From assembly GCA_964459165.1 (NCBI GenBank), contig CAYWKM010000035.1, positions 1 through 18,556 on the forward strand: a stretch of DNA of 18,556 nucleotides, read 5' to 3'. The position numbers were made by a program, and so were the translations under genes. How positions within the stretch are numbered: position 1 is the first letter of the stretch; each line of letters starts with the position of its first letter. Positions 7,114-14,723 of the stretch are shown in pieces. Origin of the DNA: RGIG4074 sp964459165. Its GTDB lineage: Bacteria; Bacillota; Clostridia; Christensenellales; Borkfalkiaceae. The notes under the pieces were generated by a model. It had not been told where the DNA came from, searched no databases, and saw only the letters and a program-made list of their open reading frames with translations.

Positions 7114-8440
7114 TCTCAAAGAGAAAATATATGGGATGATTTCTTTCGGCTGCGATAAGAACAGAGTCGACAGCGAAAAGCTTCTCGCTTTCCTTCAAAA
7201 AAACGGTTGCAGAGTGAGCAGCGATATGTCTCAGGTGCAGGTGCTTATTGTCAATACCTGTTCCTTCCTCTGTTCTTCGCGGAAAGAGTCGATCGACGCC
7301 ATTATAGAAAACGACGCCTATCGGGACGAAAATTTAGAAAAGATCGTCGTAACGGGCTGTTTGCCGCAGAAGTTTATCGGCGAAATTTTCGAGCCCTTAC
7401 GGGAGGCGGACGTATTTCTCGGAACCAAGGACTATGCCGATTTTTTCACGGCTCTTAACGAGTCCTACGAAAACGGCAGGGTCAATTACGTGGGTCGGGG
7501 AAAAGAGCTCGCATCAAAGGAACGGGCGCTGACAACCGACGAACATTACGCCTATTTAAAAATTTCAGACGGGTGTTACCATCATTGTACCTACTGCCTG
7601 ATTCCCAAAATAAGGGGGAAATACGTCTCATATCCCATGGATGAGTTAATAGAGGAGGCGGAAAATTTAGGCGAACTTTCCGAACTTATCATCGTCGCGC
7701 AGGATACTACGCGATACGGAGAAGATTTATACGGGGAGAATAAGTTCGTCGAATTATTGCACAAACTATCCTTGCTGGAAAACGTTCATTCGATACGGCT
7801 TTTGTACTGTTACCCCGACAGGATAGACGATCCATTGATCGCGGAGATAAGGGATAACGAAAAAATCATCGATTACATCGATATCCCCTTGCAGCACAGC
7901 GAGGACAGAATTTTAAAGCTGATGAATCGTAAGGGTACGAAGAGGGAATATCTTGAACTCATCAAAAAATTAAAGAGAGAAATTCCCGATATCGCCGTTC
8001 GTTCCACTTTTATCGCGGGCTTTCCGTCGGAAACGGAGGAAGAATTTGAGGGAATGAAGGAATTCCTAAAAGAGGCAAAGCTCGCCAACTGCGGGTTTTT
8101 CGCCTATTCGAGGGAACCCGATACCGCTGCGGCAAAAATGCCCGAACAGATCCGCTACCATGAGAAAAAACGGCGGGTAAAGGAACTGTACGCGACGCAG
8201 AGAGAAATTTCAAGAGAGTTTCTCTCTTCCTTTATCGGAAAGACCGTGGACGTCGTCTGCGACGGGATCGACTATGAAAAGAACTGCTTTGAGGGTCGCG
8301 CTTACTTTAATTGCCCCGATATCGACGGAAAGGTTTATTTTCATGCGAACGAAGCGATTCAGGGGGAGACTTATCGGATAAAAATTATTCGAGCGGGAAA
8401 TTACGATTTATACGGACGAACGGAGGATTATGAAAAATGA
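7103..8440 (+). CDS. rimO: Ribosomal protein S12 methylthiotransferase RimO
   Basis: A radical-SAM enzyme with two Fe-S clusters that methylthiolates a conserved aspartate of ribosomal protein S12. The N-terminal MTTase domain has SFGCDKNRVDSE, the RimO-type signature (MiaB differs here), with cluster cysteines C17, C53 and C86. The radical-SAM cluster motif CYHHCTYC gives C158, C162 and C165. A C-terminal TRAM-like domain occupies about residues 373-440. The length of 445 residues is normal. Two adjacent ATGs are possible: 7103 and 7106, of which the latter sits at better spacing from GGAG (7096-7099). Either way the gene overlaps the ftsK end by 8-11 nt, so the two are probably translationally coupled. 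Confidence 0.95.
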   Translation: MMTDLKEKIYGMISFGCDKNRVDSEKLLAFLQKNGCRVSSDMSQVQVLIVNTCSFLCSSRKESIDAIIENDAYRDENLEKIVVTGCLPQKFIGEIFEPLREADVFLGTKDYADFFTALNESYENGRVNYVGRGKELASKERALTTDEHYAYLKISDGCYHHCTYCLIPKIRGKYVSYPMDELIEEAENLGELSELIIVAQDTTRYGEDLYGENKFVELLHKLSLLENVHSIRLLYCYPDRIDDPLIAEIRDNEKIIDYIDIPLQHSEDRILKLMNRKGTKREYLELIKKLKREIPDIAVRSTFIAGFPSETEEEFEGMKEFLKEAKLANCGFFAYSREPDTAAAKMPEQIRYHEKKRRVKELYATQREISREFLSSFIGKTVDVVCDGIDYEKNCFEGRAYFNCPDIDGKVYFHANEAIQGETYRIKIIRAGNYDLYGRTEDYEK

Positions 8441-9111
8441 GTAGTGAAAGCGCTAAGACAAAGAAGAGGCTGATTCCGGATATCGTCACGCCGAACAGAA
8501 TCACCTATGCGCGCATCGCGTTGATTCCCGTATTCGTGTTGTTCTTTTATCTTACGGCGATTCCCGTCAACTTTTATATCGCGGCGGTCGTTTTTGCCGT
8601 CGCCTCGCTTACCGATCTCGCCGACGGGAAAATCGCCAGAAAATATCATATGGTTTCCAATATGGGTAAATTTCTCGATCCCATCGCCGACAAGGTACTC
8701 GTCTCCACGGCGTTTATTCTGCTTTTGACGAAATCCTACCTTTTCAATTATGTCTTTTGGGGAATGAATCCCTCCGAAGAAGTCATGCAGAGCAATCACG
8801 TCGGCTATATGATCGCTGCGATTTGTATCTGCGTCATCATGGCGCGGGAGCTCATCATCAGCGGATTCCGGCAGGTCGCGGCGACGACGGGGCTCGTTCT
8901 CGCGGCGGAGAAGCTCGGAAAATATAAGACGACCTTCCAAGACGTCGCCATCGTCGTCCTGATCGTCGCCCTCGGCGTGTTTGAGGCGAGCGTCAAGGTC
9001 GGATACGTATTTGCATTGATTGGATTCGCGCTCTTTCTCGTCGCGACCCTGTTGACCGTTCTTTCCGGTTGTTCTTATATACTCAAAAATAAAGCCGTTT
9101 TAAAGGCTTAA
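8437..9111 (+). CDS. pgsA: CDP-diacylglycerol--glycerol-3-phosphate 3-phosphatidyltransferase
   Basis: A membrane enzyme making phosphatidylglycerophosphate, the committed step to phosphatidylglycerol and cardiolipin. The CDP-alcohol phosphotransferase motif (DxxDGxxARx8GxxxDxxxD) is complete: D60, D63, G64, A67, R68, G77, D81 and D85. Several membrane spans are visible (about 27-58, 86-105, 124-135, 165-180, 188-212). At 224 residues it is slightly longer than usual, because of a hydrophilic N-terminus and a loop around residues 100-120. The start overlaps the rimO stop in an ATGA, with GGAGG at 8422-8426. The pgsA-cinA-recA order is conserved in Bacillota, which supports PgsA over other members of the same family. 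Confidence 0.93.
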   Translation: MSSESAKTKKRLIPDIVTPNRITYARIALIPVFVLFFYLTAIPVNFYIAAVVFAVASLTDLADGKIARKYHMVSNMGKFLDPIADKVLVSTAFILLLTKSYLFNYVFWGMNPSEEVMQSNHVGYMIAAICICVIMARELIISGFRQVAATTGLVLAAEKLGKYKTTFQDVAIVVLIVALGVFEASVKVGYVFALIGFALFLVATLLTVLSGCSYILKNKAVLKA

Positions 9112-9135
9112 ATCAAAAGGAAAAATTCGACTGAG

Positions 9136-10215
9136 ATGAAAAACACTTGTATCGTTTTGCGTAATGTAAACAGCTTTATGTCTGCCATCGATTTTGAGTC
9201 CGTCATAGACGCTTTTATGAAGGAGGGATTTTCCGTCGGGAAAATCTTTATCCTCCCCTTTGACAATGTGTCCGGTCTCTGCGAAACGATTACGGCGGAA
9301 AGGGGAAACTGCGACAACCTGATTTTTATTGCGGACGGCGTTCTGATACAGAGTCTGAAAGGGGTTTTGGGAAGCGTCGCCGATATGGATTTTCTCGCCG
9401 ATTACATTCTCGTCACGCAGGATTGTAATTTTTTGGTGTGTCCGACCGGCTCGTTCGGCGTAAATATCGCGTCCACTCAACTCATTCCGTACTTGAAACG
9501 CAAATACGGCGTTTCGAATTTCAAGCTTGTCATTCGCATGGTGGGCGCGCCTATGAAAAAGATTCAAACCGCCGTCGCGAAGGCTTCGGAGCTCAGCAGA
9601 AACACCCTCGCCTTTCACATCAACGAAAATTTCGGCGATATCCGACTTGAAATCGTGTACGACACGACGACGCCGGTGATCCTTATCGACGCGGTCAAGC
9701 GGATTATTATGGGCGATTTAAACGATTATATTTACGCGCTCGAAGATAAAAGCATCGAATACCGCCTCTTTGAGGCCTTGAAGCTGCGCCGCATGAAAAT
9801 AAGCGTGGCGGAATCGTTCACAGGCGGCGGCGTCTCTTCGCGGTTAGTTTCCATTCCGGGGATCAGCGAAGTTTTTTTCGAGGGATTGAATACCTATTCC
9901 AACGATTCAAAGATCAGACGGCTCGGCGTCGCCAAGGAAACTCTCTTTAATAACGGAGCCGTCTCCGACGAAACGGCTTACGAAATGGCGGCGGGATTGT
10001 TGAAGACGGGAAGCTGCGATCTTGCCGTTTCTACGACGGGCGTCGCCGGACCCGACGCCGACGGTTCCGGCAAGCCGGTGGGATTATGTTATATCGCCGT
10101 GGGCGTAAAAGACGAAATATACGTCAGTAAGTTCAATCTTTCGGGCGACAGAGAAAAAATCACCAAAACCGCAATCAATTACGCCCTGTTTCAGGCATTG
10201 AAGGTAATCAGTTAA
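9136..10215 (+). CDS. cinA: CinA-family protein: NMN deamidase domain with divergent N-terminal domain
   Basis: Residues about 205-359 match the CinA C-terminal (PncC) domain, which deamidates nicotinamide mononucleotide to nicotinate mononucleotide. Visible motifs are AESFTGGGVSSRL (225-237), TYSNDSK (253-259) and TTGVAGPDADGSGKPVG (300-316). The first about 200 residues occupy the place of the COG1058 (MoCF-like, ADP-ribose pyrophosphatase) domain but lack its hallmark GTELLLGQ and GGLGPTxDDxT motifs; only the alternating strand/helix pattern and a few short matches such as IRMVGAP remain. Total length, 359, is shorter than the usual about 410. The start has only AAGGAAAA about 12 nt upstream, so initiation may be weak or coupled to pgsA, which ends 24 nt earlier. 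recA follows after 21 nt, as in many Bacillota. Confidence 0.88.
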   Translation: MKNTCIVLRNVNSFMSAIDFESVIDAFMKEGFSVGKIFILPFDNVSGLCETITAERGNCDNLIFIADGVLIQSLKGVLGSVADMDFLADYILVTQDCNFLVCPTGSFGVNIASTQLIPYLKRKYGVSNFKLVIRMVGAPMKKIQTAVAKASELSRNTLAFHINENFGDIRLEIVYDTTTPVILIDAVKRIIMGDLNDYIYALEDKSIEYRLFEALKLRRMKISVAESFTGGGVSSRLVSIPGISEVFFEGLNTYSNDSKIRRLGVAKETLFNNGAVSDETAYEMAAGLLKTGSCDLAVSTTGVAGPDADGSGKPVGLCYIAVGVKDEIYVSKFNLSGDREKITKTAINYALFQALKVIS

Positions 10216-10236
10216 AAAGCAAAGGAGATACATTTT

Positions 10237-11289
10237 ATGAACGAAGAAAAACTCAAAGCGCTCGACGCCGTGTTGACGCAAATCGAAAAGCAGTACGGAA
10301 AAGGCGCCATCATGAAGCTCGGCGAGGACGCGGGCACGCAGGACATGGAGGTCATTCCTTCCGGTTGCCTTACGCTCGATCTTGCCCTCGGCGTAGGCGG
10401 TTATCCCCGCGGCAGAATGATTGAAATATACGGTCCGGAATCCTCCGGTAAAACCACGCTCGCCCTTCATGCCATCGCGCAAGCGCAAAAAATGGGCGGC
10501 GTTGCGGCCTTCATCGATGCGGAACACGCGCTCGATCCCGTCTATGCGAAGAATTTGGGAATCGATTTAAACGAGCTTTACGTCTCTCAGCCGGATTCCG
10601 GCGAGCAGGCTCTCGACATCGTGGATTCCCTCGTGAGAAGCTCTGCCATAGACCTGATCGTCATCGATTCCGTCGCCGCCCTCACGCCCAAAGCCGAAAT
10701 CGAAGGCGACATGGGCGATCCCCACGTCGGCTTGCAGGCGAGATTGATGAGCCAGGCGCTGAGGAAGCTCACCGCCATCGTCAACAAGTCGAGGACGTGC
10801 ATCATCTTTATCAATCAGCTGCGCGAAAAGGTCGGCATTATGTTCGGCAATCCCGAGACGACGCCCGGCGGCAAAGCGCTCAAATTCTACGCCTCCATTC
10901 GTATCGACGTGCGAAAATCCGATCTTTTAAAGGACAGCGACGGCGCGGTGGGGAACAGGACGAAAGCGAAAATCGTCAAAAATAAAGTGGCTCCTCCCTT
11001 CAAACAGGCGGAATTTGACATCCTTTACGGCGAAGGGATTTCCAACGAAGGATGCATTATCGATCTCGGCGTGGAATACGAAGTGATCAGAAAGAGCGGC
11101 GCATGGTTCTATTATAACGACGCGAAGATAGCCAACGGACGGGATAAAATGCGGCAGTTCTTAAAGGATAATCCGGAAATGGCGGAGGAGCTCGAACAGA
11201 AGATAAGGGAAGCCGTGCGTATCGCAAAGGGCGGCTTCGCTCCCGTCGCGGGAGCGACGGCTTCGGTCGGCGCGAACGGCAGGGAATAA
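10237..11289 (+). CDS. recA: Recombinase A
   Basis: RecA forms filaments on single-stranded DNA, drives strand exchange and triggers LexA-type autocleavage where present. The Walker A motif GPESSGKT is at residues 66-73; the conserved FIDAEHALDP, LIVIDSVAALTPKAE and loop-2 FINQLREKVGIMFGNPETTPGG regions (the last about residues 188-209) are intact. The length of 350 residues is normal. AAAGGAG at 10221-10227 gives a strong ribosome binding site. There is no private promoter or LexA-type box in the 21 nt after cinA; expression probably depends on the operon promoter or on a promoter inside an upstream gene. recA is followed here by nadE, not by rny as in many relatives. Confidence 0.98.
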   Translation: MNEEKLKALDAVLTQIEKQYGKGAIMKLGEDAGTQDMEVIPSGCLTLDLALGVGGYPRGRMIEIYGPESSGKTTLALHAIAQAQKMGGVAAFIDAEHALDPVYAKNLGIDLNELYVSQPDSGEQALDIVDSLVRSSAIDLIVIDSVAALTPKAEIEGDMGDPHVGLQARLMSQALRKLTAIVNKSRTCIIFINQLREKVGIMFGNPETTPGGKALKFYASIRIDVRKSDLLKDSDGAVGNRTKAKIVKNKVAPPFKQAEFDILYGEGISNEGCIIDLGVEYEVIRKSGAWFYYNDAKIANGRDKMRQFLKDNPEMAEELEQKIREAVRIAKGGFAPVAGATASVGANGRE

Positions 11290-11301
11290 GCCGAGATTGT
11301 T

Positions 11302-13254
11302 ATGAAATACGGATTTATCAAGGTTGCGGCGGCTACCCCGCCTTTAAAGGTGGCGAATCCGACGTATAATGCGGATAAAATCATCGAAGAGATTGAAAGA
11401 CAGGCTGAACAGAACGTTCAGCTTTTGGTCTTTCCCGAGCTCTCTTTAAGCGGCTACACCTGCGGCGATCTGTTCAATCAGCCGCTTTTGATCCGTTCCT
11501 GCAAGGAGCAGCTAAGCAGGATTGCGGCGGCGACCGAGGGCAAAAAAATGCTCGTCTTTGTCGGATTGCCGTATGCGTTTCACGGAAAGCTGTATAACGT
11601 AGCCGCCTCCCTCAACGGCGGAAGAATTCTCGCGTTTATCCCCAAGACTTTTTTGCCCAATTATAACGAGTTTTACGAGCAAAGGCATTTTACGTCCGCT
11701 CCGGAAAATAATTTTGCTTTCGATATTTACGACGAAAAAGCGGACGAGTACATTCCTTTCGGAAGGCGTATTCTCTTTCGGGAAAGGACAAACGAGCGCT
11801 TTTCGGTCGGCTGCGAGATCTGCGAGGATTTATGGGTTCCCGATTCCCCCTCCGTTCAATTAGCGTTGAACGGAGCGAATATCGTCGTCAATCTTTCCGC
11901 CTCCGATGAAATGATCGGCAAAAGCGAATATCGCCGTATCCTCGTTTCCGCGCAGTCGGGCAAATGTATTTGCGGCTATATCTATGCGGATTGCAGTCGG
12001 GGGGAATCCTCTACGGACATGACCTTCGCGGGACATAATCTCATTGCGGAAAACGGGAGCGTCTTAAAGGAGAGCGCGCTCTTTTCGGGGGAGACGATCG
12101 TGTCCGAAATCGACGTGGAGAAGCTTGCCGCCGAACGCCGAAAGACCACGACTTTTCGCTCGGGTTACGACGAAGACGAATTTCTTACCGTGGAATTTGA
12201 AGCGGACAATGAGGAAACAAAGCTTTCGCGCACCTTCTCACGAACGCCGTTCGTTCCCTCCCGTCCGGAAGAGCTGGAGGAGCGGGCGCAGTTTATTCTT
12301 TCTTTGCAGGCGAACGCTCTGGCGAAAAGAATCGAGCATACGAGGGCAAAGACGGCGGTCATCGGCATTTCCGGCGGGCTGGATTCTACGCTTGCCTTAA
12401 TGGTCGCGGCGAGGGCGTTTGACCTGCTTAAAAAGGATAAAAAAGATATCCTTGCCGTCACTATGCCCGGCTTTGGCACGACGGGAAGAACCTTTCATAA
12501 CGCATTGAAGCTCATTGAATGTATCGGCGCGACTTCCCGCACGGTGAAAATCGCCGACAGCGTTTTACAGCATTTTAAGGATATCGGACACGATAAAGAG
12601 ATTCTCGACGTGACGTATGAAAATGCGCAGGCGAGGACGCGTACCCTCATTTTAATGGATACCGCCAATGAGACGGGCGGTCTTGTGATCGGAACGGGAG
12701 ATTTAAGCGAACTCGCTCTCGGCTGGTGTACGTATAACGGCGATCATATGAGTATGTACGCCGTCAATTCTTCCGTTCCGAAGACCCTCGTAAAATATCT
12801 CGTAAAAAGCGAAGCGCAGCGGATAGGGGGCGAGACGAGAGAAGTCCTTTTAGACATTCTCGGCACGGAAATTTCGCCCGAGCTTCTTCCGCCCGATAAG
12901 GATGGAAGGATCGTGCAAAAGACGGAAGACCTCGTAGGACCTTACGAGCTTCACGACTTTTATCTCTATTATGCGATCCGTTGGGGATTCGAGCCGGAAA
13001 AGGTATATTTTCTTGCAAAGAACGCCTTTGGCGGCGCATACGACAACGAAACGCTCAAAAAATGGCTCGTCAATTTTTATAAGAGATTTTTCTCGCAGCA
13101 GTTTAAGCGTTCATGCATACCGGACGGAGTGAAAATCGGATCCGTCACCCTTTCTCCCCGATCGGATTGGCGTATGCCTTCCGACGCCTCGGCGGACTTG
13201 TGGATCAAACAAGCGGAAAATATTGATACGGAGGAAGAAACAAATGGGCTTTAA
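11302..13254 (+). CDS. nadE: Glutamine-dependent NAD+ synthetase
   Basis: Catalyses the last step of NAD+ synthesis, amidating nicotinate adenine dinucleotide with glutamine nitrogen and ATP. The N-terminal nitrilase/glutaminase domain (1 to about 290) carries the catalytic triad E46 (FPELSLSGYTC), K115 (PKTFLPNYNEFYE) and C174 (CEICEDLW). The C-terminal synthetase domain has the PP-loop SGGLDS at 357-362 and the GTGDLSELALGW segment typical of NadE. The length of 650 residues matches the two-domain glutamine-using form. It starts 12 nt after recA with a poor ribosome binding site, suggesting translational coupling. Its end overlaps the beta-glucosidase start by 11 nt. Confidence 0.96.
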   Translation: MKYGFIKVAAATPPLKVANPTYNADKIIEEIERQAEQNVQLLVFPELSLSGYTCGDLFNQPLLIRSCKEQLSRIAAATEGKKMLVFVGLPYAFHGKLYNVAASLNGGRILAFIPKTFLPNYNEFYEQRHFTSAPENNFAFDIYDEKADEYIPFGRRILFRERTNERFSVGCEICEDLWVPDSPSVQLALNGANIVVNLSASDEMIGKSEYRRILVSAQSGKCICGYIYADCSRGESSTDMTFAGHNLIAENGSVLKESALFSGETIVSEIDVEKLAAERRKTTTFRSGYDEDEFLTVEFEADNEETKLSRTFSRTPFVPSRPEELEERAQFILSLQANALAKRIEHTRAKTAVIGISGGLDSTLALMVAARAFDLLKKDKKDILAVTMPGFGTTGRTFHNALKLIECIGATSRTVKIADSVLQHFKDIGHDKEILDVTYENAQARTRTLILMDTANETGGLVIGTGDLSELALGWCTYNGDHMSMYAVNSSVPKTLVKYLVKSEAQRIGGETREVLLDILGTEISPELLPPDKDGRIVQKTEDLVGPYELHDFYLYYAIRWGFEPEKVYFLAKNAFGGAYDNETLKKWLVNFYKRFFSQQFKRSCIPDGVKIGSVTLSPRSDWRMPSDASADLWIKQAENIDTEEETNGL

Positions 13255-14587
13255 AAAGGATTTTGCTTGGGGAACGGCTACCGCCTCTTATCAGATCGAG
13301 GGCGGCGCGTACGAAGCCGACAAGGGTCGGAGCGTGTGGGATATGGGATGCAACGCCGGCGGTTATGTTTACCAAGGACATACGGGCGACGTGGCTTGCG
13401 ACACGTATCATCGGTTTAAGGAAGACGTCGCCATTATGAAGCGTCTCGGATTGAAAAATTTTCGTTTGTCGATCAGCTGGCCGCGTCTTATGCCGCACGG
13501 CGTGGGGGAAGTCAGCGAGGACGGCAAGCGATTTTATAACGAATTTTTCGACGAGCTTTTAAGGAACGGCGTTACCCCGTGGGTCACGCTCTTCCATTGG
13601 GATTACCCCTACGAGCTGTATCTTCGCGGAGGATGGCAGAACCCCGATTCGCCCAAATGGTTTGAAGAATACGCCGCTACCGTCGCCGAGCTGTTCAGCG
13701 ATAAAGTCGCGCATTTTATCACGATTAACGAGCCTCAATGCTTTGTCGAGATAGGCCATTATCAGGGCGGTCACGCTCCTTTCTTAAAGCTTCCCCGTCA
13801 GGAGGTTTTAAAGGTCGCGCACAACGTTCTCCTCGCCAACGGGCTTGCCGAGAGAGCTCTTCGCGCCCACTCTTCCCGTCCGATCAAGGTGGGGTTTGCC
13901 ATGGCTTACGGAGCTACGATGCCCTTAAAAAAGGAGGACGAAGAAGCCGCCTACGAGGCGTCGTTTGCCTGTCACGGCGACTTGTTCGGAACGAGTTTCT
14001 GGACGGATCCCATGATTCTCGGCAAATATCCGGATTCTTTCCAATCCATGTTCGAGGAGAATCATTTTCATCCCTCCGAAGAAGATATGAAAGTCATTAA
14101 AGGGAATTTTGATTTTTTCGGGGTAAACACTTATACGGGCGATTATATCGAGGTGAAGGACGGAAGGACCGTTCCCGTGCCGCCCAAAGCTTCCGATCCG
14201 CTCACCGATATGCGTTGGGCGGTCTATCCCGAAGTCATGTATTATACGCCTAAATTTCTATATAGAAGATACGGCTTGCCTGTGGTTTACACAGAAAACG
14301 GGGCGGCGATCTCCGAGTGGAAGGATCTCGACGGCGAAATCAAAGATTATTCCCGTATCGACTTTATCAGGAGGTATCTTAGGGAACTCATGCGCGCCGC
14401 CGACGAAGGCGTAGAAATCGACGGGTACTTTTATTGGTCTCTGCTCGATAATTTCGAGTGGGCGGAGGGGTATTCCAAGCATTTCGGACTCGTCCACGTC
14501 GATTACGATAACGGAGAAAGAACGTTGAAACAGAGCGCCTATTATTACGCAAACGTCGTAAAAACGAACGGGGAAAGCATAAAATAA
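13244..14587 (+). CDS. bglA: Glycoside hydrolase family 1 beta-glucosidase
   Basis: A cytosolic retaining beta-glycosidase (447 residues, no signal peptide). The acid/base glutamate is E163 in TINEPQ and the nucleophile E351 in YTENGAA; the N-terminal FAWGTATASYQIEGG is the family signature. Near the C-terminus DNFEWAEGY (402-410) has the tryptophan/glutamate arrangement of beta-glucosidases, not the Ser/Lys/Tyr phosphate-binding pattern of 6-phospho-beta-glucosidases, so an unphosphorylated glucoside such as cellobiose is the likelier substrate. The ATG at 13244 was chosen because GGAGG (13230-13234) lies 9 nt upstream; a TTG seven codons earlier lacks this. The start overlaps the nadE end, so the two are co-transcribed although functionally unrelated. 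No transporter or PTS gene is adjacent. Exact sugar specificity is uncertain. Confidence 0.94.
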   Translation: MGFKKDFAWGTATASYQIEGGAYEADKGRSVWDMGCNAGGYVYQGHTGDVACDTYHRFKEDVAIMKRLGLKNFRLSISWPRLMPHGVGEVSEDGKRFYNEFFDELLRNGVTPWVTLFHWDYPYELYLRGGWQNPDSPKWFEEYAATVAELFSDKVAHFITINEPQCFVEIGHYQGGHAPFLKLPRQEVLKVAHNVLLANGLAERALRAHSSRPIKVGFAMAYGATMPLKKEDEEAAYEASFACHGDLFGTSFWTDPMILGKYPDSFQSMFEENHFHPSEEDMKVIKGNFDFFGVNTYTGDYIEVKDGRTVPVPPKASDPLTDMRWAVYPEVMYYTPKFLYRRYGLPVVYTENGAAISEWKDLDGEIKDYSRIDFIRRYLRELMRAADEGVEIDGYFYWSLLDNFEWAEGYSKHFGLVHVDYDNGERTLKQSAYYYANVVKTNGESIK

Positions 14588-14618
14588 GAAGAAAAATTTC
14601 AAAATAGGTAAATTTTCG

Positions 14619-14647
14619 TTGACAGGCTCGCGAGAATCTTGTAAAAT
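14619..14647 (+). promoter_or_regulatory. Promoter of the flavinylated lipoprotein gene
   Basis: A perfect TTGACA -35 box (14619-14624), a 17-bp spacer and TAAAAT (14642-14647) sit 32 nt after the beta-glucosidase stop. Transcription should begin near 14654, leaving a leader of about 70 nt that contains the duplicated TCATATGATCGG motif. Confidence 0.85.
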
Positions 14648-14661
14648 ATTCTTATCTTATT

Positions 14662-14691
14662 ATCATATGATCGGGATTGTCATATGATCGG
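14662..14691. promoter_or_regulatory. Tandem palindromic motif in the leader, candidate operator
   Basis: TCATATGATCGG occurs twice, at 14663-14674 and 14680-14691, with a 17-bp period. Each copy has the palindromic core TCATATGA; the first extends to ATCATATGAT (14662-14671). The pair begins about 8 bp after the predicted transcription start, a usual place for repressor binding. Because the cores are self-complementary, the RNA could instead fold into an 8-bp hairpin with a 9-nt loop. Confidence 0.5.
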
Positions 14692-14723
14692 AAAATAAAT
14701 TAAAAAAAGGGAGGTTATATTCT

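Noticed and set aside
13223..13243. Upstream TTG start for the beta-glucosidase
   Set aside because: The GGAGG at 13230-13234 lies downstream of it and is well spaced for the ATG at 13244, which also matches the usual GH1 N-terminus.
14590..14618. AT hairpin (AAAATTT/AAATTTT) after the beta-glucosidase as terminator
   Set aside because: The stem is only A-T pairs, has a large loop and is not followed by a T run; it cannot be counted as a terminator, so some read-through into the FMN lipoprotein gene is possible.
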